Assembly (NCBI GenBank): GCA_964017185.1
Contig: OZ024874.1
Coordinates: forward strand, 50,310,856-50,374,855
Reading direction: 5' to 3'
Origin: Rugalucina vietnamica
Lineage: Eukaryota; Mollusca; Bivalvia; Lucinida; Lucinidae
DNA: 64,000 nucleotides
In this document: positions 21,164 through 33,084 of the stretch, piece after piece
Numbering within the stretch: the first letter of the stretch is position 1
Layout: every line of letters starts with the position of its first letter
Translations under genes and position numbers: made by a program
The notes under the pieces: model-generated
Seen by the model: the letters and a program-made list of their open reading frames with translations, nothing else
The model's database searches: none
Told to the model about the DNA's origin: nothing

Positions 21164-22639
21164 ATTCAATATCAAAATAAATCAAACGAGAGACAAATAC
21201 AGTTTTCTTAGAATATGTCGGTCCAACGGTAAGCATGGTATACACTTACAGCTGTATATAGATTCTAAATAACAATCAGTACAGTCGTGTTTCGTCCAGT
21301 ATGTCCAGCTTCACAAATATGAAATTTCGTTGCAGCACGTGGTCAAATTCGACCACTCTCAAATGAGGTGACCTAGAACCAGAATTTAGACGCCATAGTT
21401 GACGTAAGCGATAATGACGGACTTCCTGTAATTTGTGCCGGTAGTCGACCTATCATCAAAAGTAAACATAACATGTCAATCCATTGGATAACATGTCATA
21501 ACTTTCTAGTTTATCTTACATACAGGGATATTTGTAATTTCCGAACTGTCTGTAGACCTTTTATGGAAACTGTGCTATGAAAGATGCACTGGACGTTGGC
21601 CTGAGAGAATTTCGATAAATATAATCGAAGAGGAGAAGACAGTGACGTCAGGTGTTGGTCAATGGCCATTGTCACTTCATTGTCAAAGAATATACATGTA
21701 TGCCCCATTGATAGAAAATAGAACAATGGACAGTTTTCACCCAAATCTAAAGCAAAAACAAAATCTTTTTGCTTAATAATGAGTAGCATATACTTAAAAC
21801 CATTGAAATACAACTGATATAAATGTTGTTTCTACCTTTCAGGACTACCTGGTACACTTAATCAGTTTGTCCCTCACCCGAGAATGTTTCAACAAGAGCT
21901 GTATTTGGCACTTCCGGTTGATTTTTGGTGAAAATGTCAAAATCATCAATTTTAAATTTTAAATCCATCAAACCTTACACCCAACCAAATGCATCGTGGA
22001 TGTATGCGGTCGACCCAATCAACAAGAAAACAATATAAAACCGAAGATTTGATCTGTTGGAACGACCTTCATCAATTTTCAAAAGTTCAAATTCTCGAAA
22101 CATTTTGAGAAACTCCCAAAATTTCAAATAAAACGGAATCATTCCATGTTTGGGACGCAGGAGTTGTTACCTTCTACCATATGTACATAATTTATGGTAA
22201 AAAAGAATCGTTGAACTTCGTGAATACACTTCCGCTTTTCATGCTCTGAATTTGATGACCATCTTTAAGATCAAAACTTGACAGAACGAAGTGCGGTTTG
22301 AATTGCAAAGGATTTATAATAATACTGAAAAAGACAGAAAAATGAACACAAAAGAGTCAAGCAAAAACGTTACAATTGTAGCAGATAGCCAGAATAATAC
22401 GACGATTAATAATGTTTTGTCAACGTTTGAGTTGTGTAATTACTATTTAATCAACAAACGCAGGAAGCATCATTCAAAATACTTTATTAGCACCAGAAAT
22501 GTCTGGTCTTCATATCGTGACGACAATTTCATCATTTTATGTGACAACATTGTGAAAATATCTAAGAATCTACGGGATGGTGCTAAAAGTTGCGTTTTTA
22601 CTGACTTCAAGTGTAATGATACTTCAATGTATTCAAATG

Positions 22640-22704
22640 GCATATTGGTATGACCTTAGCTGTTGGTGGGACGTTTAATCCCAAACAAACAAGCAAACAA
22701 ACAA
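22640..22704 (+). mobile_element. Molluscan-type LINE/SINE 3' tail
   Basis: It reads ATGACCTTAGCTGTTGGTGG, then GACGTTTAATCCC, then (CAAA)n-type units. I recall this form as a common 3' tail of molluscan LINEs and SINEs. The body is absent, so it is a very short truncated insertion. Confidence 0.55.
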
Positions 22705-22914
22705 ACCAGATGAACCCTAAGACAGGAGCTCCTGGGGCAACAAACAACCTCCTGGTACTGGTGAACCCAGGAAAAGGAAACAAAAATACAGATAAAGGAC
22801 TTATAACACAGGCCTTCATGTGTCGCGGCTCGTACTGTTTATAAGTGGTATATAGCCATGTCAGCTTATATTTGACCTACTGCATCAGAATACCATCAAA
22901 ATGCTTAGACTAAA

Positions 22915-23115
22915 TCGGCGAAAACAAAGGCGCAGATCAGCTGTGCAGTAACTGCATAGCTGATCAGCGTTTTTGTTTCGCTACACAGATACTACACTCC
23001 CTCTTCTGCTTAAATCCAAAATTTAAAGCTTCTAGCCTTCTTCTGTGACTGTTCATGACGGTTTGAGTCAGACCTGGCCGGAAACCTAAATTGTTGTTTT
23101 TCTCATGCATAGGCT
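22915..23115 (+). mobile_element. MITE-1 copy, left end missing
   Basis: GGCGAAAACAAAGGCGCAGA, the hairpin AGCTGTGCAGTAACTGCATA and the body AAAGCTTCTAGCC are present. The right end TTGTTTTTCTCATGCATAGG is recognisable, but the left inverted end is gone. Confidence 0.85.
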
Positions 23116-23521
23116 TATTTGTGTATGTCTGGAACAAGGATCTAGACTCGTTCAGCATTTTATCATTGTCAAGAAAAGCCTTCGAGATTTTAGTGAACAA
23201 ACGCAATGTCAGTGCTCCGCATGTAACTCCGTTTTTGCAGACTAATATGATGCCATCCGTCGTCACTTCGGATATGTCTGATGCACATGGATATCGAATA
23301 TAAATACACTGGAGAGGATGATTCCAGACATATGTGCTATACCATGGCAATAGAAGCAACCATTTATGGAAGGCACAGGGCCTTCCATAAACTGTTCAAC
23401 TCGATGGAGCATTACCTTCATCACGTTGAGAAAAACGCGCGCTAACTTGTTATACTACATGTCCGTGCCTTCTTTAAAAGCGGTTGGTGTTCAGTTGCCG
23501 GTCTTATACCCCGATAATTCA

Positions 23522-23751
23522 TTAACCCATACTTGAGGAATGGATTCGCCAATCATTATCATTTGTGAGAGTCCACTGTCAATTATAGGGGTGTTATGGG
23601 TCATTTTTATTTTATCTCATTTTTTTTCGATGAAATTTCTCTGTGCAAACAGAATAGCCCTAGATGGGACGCCGCGTTCTGCGGCGTCACATCTGGGGCT
23701 ATACTGTTTGCCTATGTCCCATAAAAAGGACGCCATGCTAATATGAGTGAA
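23522..23751 (+). mobile_element. MITE-2 copy
   Basis: It begins TTAACCCATACTTGAGGAAT. The right target site reads TGAA, a one-base change from TTAA. The core palindrome TAGCCCTAGATGGGACGCCG is intact. Confidence 0.9.
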
Positions 23752-24094
23752 AGCGGACTAATGAAACTGTATAGAGGAAGCACATAGTGCATGATAAACA
23801 GTATATTTGTGGCAGTGACTGGTAGTATATAATTTTAACATTTTGGTACAGTGTCCAAATTACGTCTAATCAGGGCAAACTGAAGACAAACTGACGCTCC
23901 GCTTTTTATCAAAATTACACTTGCTACATCTTATACTTAAATTATTGTCTAGTTCAATTATCCCTCCAAATTATAAGCAGTGAGGCCAAGAAAATTATAT
24001 ATCTTACATGCTTTGAGCTTTGATAGGCATTGAGATACCGTAGATTAAAGGATGATGTGTAACATCGCAGTAAAATTTCTCGGAAATGAGCCAT

Positions 24095-24278
24095 ATGAAA
24101 ACGTCCATTTGAAACAAATGATATTTATTATATTTTTGTTCAAAACATTGATTGTGGATACTCGTCAGAACCGTCTTGCCATGAAAAATAGGTATACAGG
24201 GGTATATCCAAGTTTCAATACATAAAAGTGGGGTATAAGAGGTTTATATACATTACATGGACAATGCTTTACTGATGA
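24095..24278 (+). mobile_element. MITE-3 copy, internally deleted
   Basis: GATTGTGGATACTCGTCAGA is followed by ACCGTCTTGCC and then GAAAAATAGGTATACAG; the second core arm is lost. Confidence 0.75.
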
Positions 24279-24279
24279 A

Positions 24280-24584
24280 AAGGCATGTAAATCATGTACA
24301 AACGCTACACCCTATATACGTTTACCATTTCGTAACCGCTAGATGTGGTGCATGGAACATGCAATTCTAAAATCCTTTGTTGTGTGATAGGCCCATGTGA
24401 ACAACGTTGATAAATTTAGTTCGCTTGGTATAGTGTTAGGTATCGATATATCAAAATTTTGAGAAAACCTTTGTGGTTTATTTTGTCTCAGACTGGTACT
24501 GTTCGTTGCAAATTGAATTTGGCATTTTTGAAAAAAATATATTTCATAAATTTCAAGATCTTTATGCAGGAATATATTTTGCCT

Positions 24585-24617
<33 letters not shown>

Positions 24618-25490
24618 GTTTCAGAAACAAATCAAACCTTACCATTTTCGTATAAATCTCATTTATCATTTTTGTCATGTGTACATATGTGGGAGAGCAG
24701 ACTATCAATATGTCTGCTAAGTTCCAATAAAATTATGTTGTAGTATTATTACAAAATTTGGTTTGTGTACTGTCTCTGTCTTGGTAAGAATTAATCTATA
24801 GTCCTTGGTCCATAATCACAATGCTCCCTTAACGCTTTGTAATAGGTTTAAAATCAATAACCGCTTTTACGAAAATATACATGGCTGTGTTTAAAATAAA
24901 ATGTCATTTACGGAATAAAACCGATATAAACTGGTAAAAGTATACAGATTTTGCCTGTCCCATTAGGGGTTTCCTCTTTACTGATCTGTTCACACAATAC
25001 TCGGATTTCTTATCTAAGTCATTCCATACCCTTATGCTTGCTCACGAACTTAGAAGATCATTTCTATATTGACTCCTTTTCCTTCGATAATACATGAAAA
25101 TGTACGCGGGGGAAATGTATGAGAGTTGCTGACAGATACAAAACAGAACGATAATCATAACAATAGCTTACAAAACATGCGAAAACAAATGTTTATTGTT
25201 CCTTAAGGACGGGACATTTTGGCACAGAAAACAAGGTTAATTTTTATTATAACAGAATTACTATAGTACGGCATAAATGTCGTTCTAAATGTTATAGTAG
25301 ACTGATTATAGCAAGTACCAGATGCCAAACTGACAAATACAAATTCTTATTCGCATAAGACATGTTTATAGTATTACAATAACCCATAATGGCATAACTG
25401 TGCCATGGCATGACTCTCTGCATGCGTGCGCACAGTATTGATGTAATTTTCACATTGACTTAACATACAAAAAGCCATGTTACAGCCCCT
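24280..25490. other. Gene-free stretch
   Basis: A T-run at 24591-24617 generates a poly-F frame. Apart from the faint Z1 trace at 25197 nothing is recognisable. Confidence 0.4.
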
Positions 25491-25492
25491 TT

Positions 25493-26022
25493 CACTCGAG
25501 TTTGCCGTTTGAGCATTTAGATCAATCAAATTTGTTCACTCGAGTTTGCCGTGTGTTTGTAAATCAGGTAACTTTTTTATTCTATTTTAGAACTGAAACA
25601 GTGTCCCAGGTGCCAGGTGTTCTTAAAATCTATTCAGCATTTATCTTTAGGTAATGATGTCACCCCTTCTGATAAAAACATTGTATTTGCTTGGTTAAAG
25701 CACATTTTTATTTCAAAATTCTTTGCACAACATATACAATGCATATTAAGAACACACATTTGTAACAGGATAAAGACAAAAGCAGAATTTTATCAATTTA
25801 AGCAGTTACCTGATCGGTATCTGCATGGCAAAAAATCCAAATAGGAAGATAAAAATTTCACTGAGTTTGCCGTTTTTAAAGGTCATTTAGTTTGAAGCTG
25901 TCACTCAAATCAGCAGATCAATCAATCCAGATGTCTTTGAGGACAACATGAAACGAAACTCAGATCTTCGGAACACATGGTCTTCTTGTGTGATGCAAAT
26001 GCTCAAACGGCAAACTCGAGTG
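25493..26022. mobile_element. 530-bp element with exact 26-bp inverted ends
   Basis: The 26-bp ends are exact inverses (CACTCGAGTTTGCCGTTTGA at the left; finishing GGCAAACTCGAGTG at the right). A second copy of CACTCGAGTTTGCCGT lies at 25540. TTT borders both sides, so a 3-bp target duplication is possible. It encloses an RT-tail-like ORF fragment. Confidence 0.85.
25581..25844 (+). pseudogene. Captured coding fragment, possibly a LINE C-terminal zinc region
   Basis: The open frame reads ELKQCPRCQVFLKSIQ, then SDKNIVFAWLKHIFISKF, then RTHICNRIKTKAEF, ending GKKSK. There is no ATG near the start. The C-x2-C followed by a hydrophobic/basic tail recalls the zinc-binding C-terminus of some LINE RT proteins, but the match is weak and I would not name it. 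It lies wholly inside the inverted-end element. Confidence 0.3.
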
Positions 26023-26189
26023 TTTGTGTGTTCGTTCGAGTTGATGCATAACGTCATGGGCATCAGCTAAGTCATCTCGGGACTTTGCATCCATTTTATG
26101 AGGTTTTTACCCAAAATGAGAACGACATGACATCCATCAAGTGCTACATGTAACCATTTAAATTAGCACCAAAAATCTTATATGTATGG

Positions 26190-26290
26190 ATGATCGGACT
26201 TGAACCACTTTTCCTGGGTAGGCTCAGACCAGAGCGGTTAACCAGCCCATCTATTTCTTAGGCCAATGAGCGGGAGCCAAACGTGTTGTT
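26190..26290 (-). mobile_element. SINE/LINE fragment, third copy
   Basis: The reverse complement reads AAATAGATGGGCTGGTTAAC, then CGCTCTGGTCTGAGCC and ATCCATACAT, matching the middle of 55190-55505. Both ends are missing. Confidence 0.6.
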
Positions 26291-26419
26291 TCAATGACAC
26301 ATACAAATACACTGCATATGAACTGCTTTCAGGTGTCTTGGTGTGCAGCTGTCTAATATTATAATAATAGACAATTTCAATTTGCAAACGTCTGAAAGTA
26401 AATGTTATAGCGAGTTACG

Positions 26420-26722
26420 AAAACTTGCCCATGCAATATACAGAGTTTCTTTGTCAGAAGAAAAAGTTGATATTTTCATTGGAAAGGGTTTGATCTTTTG
26501 AATATTTCTGCTCAAAACACACATTGTGGGTACACGTTAGAACCGCCTCGATGAGGCGGTGCTAACGAGTACCCACAATCTATGTTTTGGAACATAAGTA
26601 AGAAAAATAGGTATACCCCTGTCAATACCAGTTTTACTACATAAAAGTGGGGTATGAGTATAAGTATGGGTACATGTATAAGTTGTCCCAGTACTTTTCA
26701 TGGACATATTTTTCTGATGGGA
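26420..26722 (+). mobile_element. MITE-3 copy with complete core hairpin
   Basis: TTACGAAAACTTGCCCATGC opens it. CATTGTGGGTACACGTTAGA and ACGAGTACCCACAATCTATG are the paired arms. It closes TTCATGGACATATTTTTCTG. Confidence 0.88.
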
Positions 26723-28017
26723 AAACAAACGCGATCACCATCCCAAGAGAGCCAATACATGTTATAATCTATCAGAATTGGACGCTAGACAAACTAAGAC
26801 ATGTATCTTCAAGACAGTTTCTGGAATTAGATATCACATATTAACATTCAGTTGTCCCAGTTGTGTACACATGACTAGAATGATAGATGGGACACGAAGC
26901 TAAGGTCTCAGTTATTATCAGTTTCAATTATACAGAATAAAATCCCACTGGACGAGGGTGTACACTTAGATTTAGATTGTCTTAGATTTTCTGTCAGGTA
27001 AAATGATCCACATTTTCAGACTTTTGACTTTTATGTACTCGTATGTATTTTTTTTTTTCTTTAAACAACTTCATCTTGTATTAAATACATGTGTATTTTG
27101 ATTTTTAAAACAGCTTAAACCAAAAGATTAGAATTACATACTGCTGAGAATAATAACAGTTGCATGACAACATTTCATACGCTGTGGTAACTGATCTTCC
27201 TGTGAATATTTTATTCAATTTCATTAGTATAGTGCGTAAGAGCCGGGTAACGTTATGGTTTGATTCAAATATCACCGAACGCATGTGATAAGACCAATGG
27301 AAGTTCTTAATAATCGACTCAAACTGTCAGTCTATTCATCGGAAATACACAAAGAATCCAGTATGGCTTCAAAGGTGGCTTTGCCTTTTTCAAAGGCGGC
27401 ATAGCCTTTTCATCTCATCTGATTGCTTTAACTCTTTCTCCAAATAGTAAGATATAGCATATGTATGCTAGCATACACCTTGTTTCAAAATATATAAGAC
27501 GTTTTGATCTTTTGTTTTTAACATCTGATTCGAGTTCCGATTAAAACTTATGCATGCATCTGTGATGCTTCATGAAAGAAATATCGATGCCATTAAGACG
27601 ATCTGACTGATTATATACTCAGTACATAAAGAAACGCAAAAGGTATATTTTCTGTCATAACTTGTACAATTTTAACGATAACTTTTTCAAATTTATAGAA
27701 AACAAAGAATGACATGTATCCTACACGCAGACTGAATTCCATATTTTTTCGAACACGGAAACATGACGTTTTTTGCGTCAATAAAGAGTACCCATAAACA
27801 AAAAGTCGCAAGATTTTGTTGTGATAAATACTCTTTTTTACCACTTTAAAAACCTCTTCTGTTCACTGTTCACTTTTTTGCTTTAAAACGATAATTCATC
27901 AGTTTCTGATTGCCTTTCATAAATCAGAATAGAGTTTGTGAGTCACTATGGCTATATTTGGCTGCTATAGTCAACAACACGAATGAGTGGCCAAAATGCT
28001 CAAAACGATGGTCAATC

Positions 28018-28073
28018 TGGCACATTTTAAAATTTGAGTAAAAAAATCTGGCACATTTTAAAATTTGAGTCAA
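28018..28073 (+). repeat. Short tandem duplication
   Basis: CTGGCACATTTTAAAATTTG plus AGT occurs twice, about 31 bp apart. The rest of 26960-29110 is A/T-rich with long T-runs (28554-28565, 28663-28722) that generate poly-F frames; no gene is seen. Confidence 0.85.
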
Positions 28074-29109
28074 AAGTTAAAATTGGGCTTGGCTGCAAAT
28101 GATGTGACTAAACACTTCTTTCAGAAGAATAATACTGTCTAAAACACAGCTGTATACTGTTCACAAAATGTAACGCACCTTACATTTTGACCAAAATTGG
28201 CAAAATTTTAAGAAAGTCTAAAAATTAAACCGGGGGACTAGCAAATTACAAATTACGTTAAATTGGCGTCGAATACTGTAATAAAGTTGCATGCTATCAA
28301 ATTCTAAATCCTTGTCTTAACCATAATTTTATTACCAAGAGAAACTGTTTTCAATGAACCGGAAATTCTGGAAAACGACCAGAAATTTTAATCTGAGGGT
28401 AAGCTTTAAGAAAGTCACATTTACGTTAACTAACATCATTTAATCGAAATAGGGACATCATTTTAAGAATAGACAAAAGCGTCCTGACCAAAATGCCGAA
28501 TTTCGAAAGAGCTTGTTATTTTTCATAAAACACATTTTTAAAAAATACCAGCATTTTTTTTTTTTCGTTTAATGAAATTCAATTAATTTTGTGTTTTTAT
28601 GATTTGCTGGACCGCAATGATCATACTCGGAGCAAAATTTTATTTCATTATTCTCTAAATTGTTTTTTTTTTTTTTTTTTTTTTGTTTTTTTTTTTTGTT
28701 TGTTTGTTTTTTTTTTTTTTTTGAGAAAAATGTTGATTTCACAAGTTTTCACCAAAAAAGTACACCCGTTTTCAAATCGCAACGAAACTCAGTTGTGAAA
28801 CTCTCGTATGAATGGAAAAAAATCAAAACTTTGCGTTTCTTTTTGTACTGAGTTTACATTGCAAAAACTACCTTTATGTTAATCCATAATGTAAATACAA
28901 AACGCTAACGCTAAACCGTGTCGCGCGTTTTGGGGTATCACAATTATTGGTTTTATTTTGTCAGTTTGATAAAGGTGTCCGTATAGTCCTCAATGGCTAT
29001 GTTTTTGCTTAGTATATCCATTATTTTAGATAATAGAGAAATTAAAAAAGGTTTGGCATGATCGTAATGTTGATTTCCTTAGGTGAACTATTAAACACAA
29101 AGTATCCGT

Positions 29110-29423
29110 ATGAAACTGTGCTGCTTCAGCCTACAGGCAAAGCTTATTCACTACTGACAGACCGTCTGATTACTGGTTAACCGCTCAGAAAGTCTGAGCG
29201 TGCCTAGGAAATAAGGTTTAAAGTCAAACCATCTGTACATGTAAGCCCTGGTGTTAACTTGTGTGGTTATATTTTTAAGCGCATTTTGGATGATGACGTC
29301 GTAATGTTGTGTAAAAGTTCCACATAATAGAGAAAATTTCCCGACATGACCATAGCTGTTGCCAGGGATGCTAAGCCACAAATCAATCAATCAATCAATC
29401 AACCAACCAACCAATCTATCAAT

Positions 29424-29465
<42 letters not shown>
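29110..29465 (+). mobile_element. SINE/LINE fragment with (AATC)n tail
   Basis: It shares GGTTAACCGCTCA, GACATGACCATAGCTGTT and GCTAAGCC with the copy at 55190-55505, at similar spacing. It ends in a long AATC array (29389-29465) with a few AACC units. The fixed end plus microsatellite tail indicates retroposition. No ORF is retained. Confidence 0.65.
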
Positions 29466-29590
29466 CAAAACAAAGTATTTAACTCGCGAATACTGTATGA
29501 AATAATAGTATGAGTAAGTATAATGATTTTTTTTTTATTTTAATGATTTGAAGACACATGGCAATCCTTCCATCTTGAATCATTCAGACA

Positions 29591-29852
29591 GTGGCTGATT
29601 CGGACCTTATTTCCGTTTCGCAGTGGTCAATTCGGACCCTAAACAGATTCTGACATTGGCTTATTCGGACCTTAATCCGATTCGGAACTTGGCTAATTCG
29701 GACCTCGATTTTGCGGGATCCGAATGGACCAGTGGTCGAGGTCCGAATTAGCCAAGGTCCGAATCAGCCAATTTCCGAATTGTCCACAGCTGAGGTCCGA
29801 ATCAGGTTCGACTTAGCCAAGGTCTGAATTAGCCAAGGTCCGAATTGTCCAC
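29591..29852. repeat. Foldback of ATTCGGACC motifs
   Basis: The left half carries the unit GGCTAATTCGGACCT in one orientation (29593, 29625, 29663, 29692). The right half carries AGGTCCGAATTAGCCAA in the other (29740, 29756, 29795, 29822, 29837). GTGGCTGATTCGGACC at one edge is mirrored by GGTCCGAATTGTCCAC at the other. The units are not spaced evenly. The whole can fold into a long imperfect hairpin. No match to any other repeat in the window. Confidence 0.85.
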
Positions 29853-30109
29853 GTACCCTTTCAAAGGGTTTAACTTTTATATTTTATTTGTATTGTTCCA
29901 CATTTCCTCCTGGTGTCTTTATGCTGGAAATTAAACTTAAGTTGTGTCAAATTTAGTGACTGAACATTGCTGCAAAAGGACGCGTTTGTAAGACGACAAT
30001 TTTCGACGATTAATTATACTTAGTCTAGCGATAGGTAAAATGGGACATGTCCGCGAAAGCTTGGTAATAATACTAGTAGCGCGAGTCTTGGCGATGACCT
30101 ATTTGTTAA

Positions 30110-30480
30110 AATTATGCATATCTTTCAATGCGTCCATTAATATGTCGATATTAAGTAGCCTAATTCTTCGATACACGTTCTCAAAGACAGTTCCAAATCC
30201 ATTTACTAAATACACATGGGAAACAGCAATTTACATAGGTTACAAAGAGCAGAAAAATAATGAAAACATACCAAATAGGCTGAATGGACTGTTAATTGTT
30301 CCTTAAGGACGTGCCATTGAGGTTTTGTAATAACAATGATATCCAGAAGCACTCGTTTCCAGTTAATAGACAAAACTTGCTAATGGTTATTATCATTCAC
30401 TTCATAACAATTTACTCGTCGTAGGTGGATAATATTGTTGAAATGAAATAGCATCAAATGTCTATGAAAAAAACACGTGT
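30110..30480 (+). repeat. Duplicated block Z1, copy 1
   Basis: It contains ATACACATGGGAAACAGCAA, GGTTACAAAGAGCAGAA, GGACTGTTAATTGTTCCTTA and AACTTGCTAATGGTTATTAT. The same order recurs at 34420-34745 and, split by R4, at 43400-43466 plus 44228-44475. A weak trace (TTGTTCCTTAAGGACGGGAC) is at 25197. Confidence 0.85.
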
Positions 30481-30544
30481 ACCGTTAAAGAAGATCCAAT
30501 TTATAATGTGCTGTTTTCTATATGGAACACAATTTCGAAATGCT

Positions 30545-31012
30545 ATTCGTTCTCTTTGGCCCATGTTGCCTAATCAAAAGGGTCACTGACGAGACATCAA
30601 TAGTCGAAACCGCGGTATGGACGATCCCCTATCTTATTTATGTGTTCACTGCTCTTAAAGGATCTCAGTTTAAAAATTTTATTTGCTATTACTGCAGCTG
30701 GTGTTGTGCAGTGTGACCGCCCTAAAAAGTCTCCCCGTACATCATCCGTAGTGCAGGTCATATTTCAGAAATCAGAAATTTATTATCGGTTAAGATTCAT
30801 TTTCTAGCCAGTGTTGAATATATTTGGTCCTATTTAGATAATACTAGTCTTTGTATTGACTACCCCGTTGAAAGTTGCAAAATTTCAGTAATTCTCTTTT
30901 GGCTCCATGTTTCCTAATCAAAGGGTCACTGACGAGACTTCAATTGTCGAAACCGCGGTATGGCCCATCCACTTTCTCAATGTGTTCACTGCTCTTAAAG
31001 GATTTCAGTTTA
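30545..31012 (+). repeat. Block Z2, two internal copies
   Basis: GGGTCACTGACGAGACATCA, CGAAACCGCGGTATGG and GTTCACTGCTCTTAAAGGAT occur at 30545-30680 and again at 30895-31012. A third copy is at 44868-44995. The short open frames across the first two use different reading frames, so this is not a conserved protein. Confidence 0.82.
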
Positions 31013-31694
31013 AAGTTTTATCTACCCAAAATATTATACCCACTACATAAAAGAACGGCCAGTTTATAGTAATTTGCTAACGAAAGGCAAAGCTCATAAT
31101 TGTATAGCCTAACTTTTGTTTTGATGGAACCCATAGCTGCAAAGTTGACCAAACTTATCAACTAACAAAATTAATTAATAATATTAATTTCTCCAAGAGA
31201 AAAAGCTTGTAATTATCTTTGGCGTACCCTGCTTCTATGTCTTTTGTCTTTGTCAACTGCATGAAAAATTATATTAATTGAGCGAAATCTAGAAATTACA
31301 TGATACAAATTATAGTAAATCTGTAAACAAACGATCAGGCCATATATTGCTGATTTTCGTTTCTCGTTATATTTACACATGCTTTTACGACACGGGTATA
31401 AGGAAAGCGATATCAGTACCGAAACTTAAAACCTGGAAAGCATTCATTTTAGACAAGTTAAATGCAGAGGCAAAATCTAAAAAATGCTGTTTAACTCTAC
31501 ATATATTTAGTTTGTCGGCCGTTTTATAACAGGTCAGGGTCACATCTGTCTAGATTGATTTATCGACCGGAATTTACACCCATTTCTTTAAATTCTAGTG
31601 ACTGAACATTGCTACATTTCCTGATCATTGCCTGCTTGTACCTTTTTATCAACATTTCCCAAAAAACATGTTCAATTCTACATTCTTTTGAAGT

Positions 31695-31919
31695 TTATCT
31701 GGTCTTACTGTCAATTGAATCACTTCTTACAAGACTGACAAAAATGTGTTTTCGAAACAAGGATGATGTGTTAATCTTCAGTTTTCCCAGTTGTGTACAT
31801 ATGACAAGAATGATGAATGAGACAAGTAGCAAAAGTCTGAGTTCGTATTTTTCATCTTTAAGTCCCTCTGGATCATCATGGTGATTTACATAACTATAGA
31901 TGTTTCTTTCTGTCGACAT
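31695..31919 (-). CDS. Overlapping small membrane-peptide ORF in block Z3, unknown
   Basis: A 74-codon frame starts MSTERNIYSYV and contains EKYELRLLLLVSFIILVICT, a single membrane segment, then FRKHIF. The copy at 38821-38621 keeps the same ATG and the core EKYEHRLLLLVSFIILVICT. The copy near 46390-46230 keeps the core but has a stop at its fifth codon. The underlying DNA is nearly identical including third codon positions, so the conservation may reflect recent common origin rather than protein constraint. Confidence 0.25.
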   Translation of the reverse strand: MSTERNIYSYVNHHDDPEGLKDEKYELRLLLLVSFIILVICTQLGKLKINTSSLFRKHIFVSLVRSDSIDSKTR

Positions 31920-32217
31920 GTCTTAGGTTAAAATTTAGAGTTAATTGACAAAAGCGTCCTGAATGTCGAGTTTCATTAGAGAACCACTTTAGAATGGGAC
32001 ATGCGGTTAATCTGCTTTGCCAGCTAAGTAAATCTGATACATTTACATCGGATACACTTCTTTCTCCTTCCAGTAAAGATTTAATCGATTGAACCATTGA
32101 CGCGAATGGACAGCAAGCGGAATAACACCAATAAACCAATAAAAACAATATTTGCTGATTCTTTGTCCTAATTACATGCAAAAATGGCAATACCTCGTTC
32201 ATTTTATTCAAATACAT
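31894..32217 (-). CDS. Possible small protein on the minus strand of block Z3, unknown
   Basis: From the ATG at 32217 an open frame of 107 codons begins MYLNKMNEVLPFL, then a hydrophobic stretch (ILFLLVYWCYSACC) and GERSVSDVNVSDLLSW. The related copy at 39203-38919 stays in the same frame over most of this length and shares LNKMN.VL.FL, FLL..WCY.A and VS..NVS.LLSW, then stops (TAA for CAA) after LLSW. Staying in frame through many substitutions hints at past coding. The third copy is frameshifted. Against it: no known domain, and both may be transposon-derived. The function is unknown. Confidence 0.28.
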   Translation of the reverse strand: MYLNKMNEVLPFLHVIRTKNQQILFLLVYWCYSACCPFASMVQSIKSLLEGERSVSDVNVSDLLSWQSRLTACPILKWFSNETRHSGRFCQLTLNFNLRHVDRKKHL

Positions 32218-32559
32218 TTTAAAGATAGAAATTTGAAAATCACAATAGATATAAATTGTTGTGGCAGCTTATGTTTCTGGTATTATTTGGAAAATAGGTT
32301 ACTGAAAAGGCGGCCACTTTAATATTCATAATCTGGGCGTGGTCAGCTAGTCCATCTGTTCAAGTAGGGAGATAATAAAAGGCGAACTCAGTCAGCGTAG
32401 ACCGCTGACACATATTTTCTGTTAGAAATCAGCGAGTACCTGTATTCAAAATATGTTTTCAAAATATTTTCCCACCTCGGCTTTTGAAGTGAGAATTTTT
32501 ATTTGATTGTGCATTTTCCTGATCTTTGCCTATTTGTTCCTTCTTACCTTTCATAGATT

Positions 32560-32860
32560 TTCTCGTGCAAAACGCTGACTTTAAGTAGGTGTTACAAATG
32601 TTGATTAATATAGGTATTTGATATGTTTTGACTAAAGTGAAGAAAACAAATACTCAAGAGAAACAAGCTGTCATATAATAAGGTTGAACAAACTTCTCAA
32701 ATACTATTAACGTGCTACCTTTGCAATTCTTTCAGTAAACATTACATGCCGATGACACATCATTTTTGCTATACCTAATCATATATGACAAGAAAGTGCG
32801 CGCATTCGTGATCTGATAAGTAGCGCAAACACAAATTGAACATGTAAAGCCAAAGTTTTC
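32560..32860 (+). repeat. Block Z5, copy 1
   Basis: AACGCTGACTTTAAGTAGGT, GATATGTTTTGACTAAAGTG, CATATAATAAGGTTGAACAA and ACATTACATGCCGATGACAC recur at 40330-40620 and 49205-49450 in the same order. Confidence 0.82.
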
Positions 32861-33084
32861 TATGAACAATATAGGGTCCCGCACTCATATGTGTTTTATA
32901 TATAACCGCGTAATAATAAAGATCCGTACAATAATTGTGTTTTTGTGCTCATTTTTGCAGTTCAGAACGACTACGATCGATACAACTGCCAACATTCAAT
33001 GACTCTTAATTTTGTTTCAAAATGGGCCTTACTCACATAAAGCCATATTTCTAAAACACTACATGCTTAATCCTTTTGTTCAAC

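Larger units (their letters stand above)
31655..32285 (+). repeat. Block Z3, copy 1
   Basis: CATGTTCAATTCTACATTCT, TTTTCGAAACAAGG, CAGTTGTGTACATATGACAA and AGAGAACCACTTTAGAATGG recur in order at 38560-39170 and 46135-46560, with a short trace at 26835-26960. The copies are roughly 80% alike by eye, higher around 31787-31845. Confidence 0.85.

Noticed and set aside
21290-21480. Possible plus- or minus-strand exon with acceptor-like CAG sites
   Set aside because: No frame stays open with matching splice phases; the GTGGTC/GACCAC inverted words inside suggest repeat-derived sequence.
22291-22653. 120-codon ORF
   Set aside because: It has no ATG at its start, no recognisable domain, and its end runs into a LINE/SINE tail.
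28589-28851. Phenylalanine-rich ORFs
   Set aside because: Translation of T-homopolymers; composition artefact.
29389-29465. CRISPR-like or satellite array
   Set aside because: It is a 4-bp AATC microsatellite forming the tail of a SINE/LINE insertion; no spacers.
30522-31069. Two similar short ORFs suggesting a duplicated small gene
   Set aside because: The duplicated DNA (block Z2) is read in different frames in the two ORFs, so no protein is conserved.
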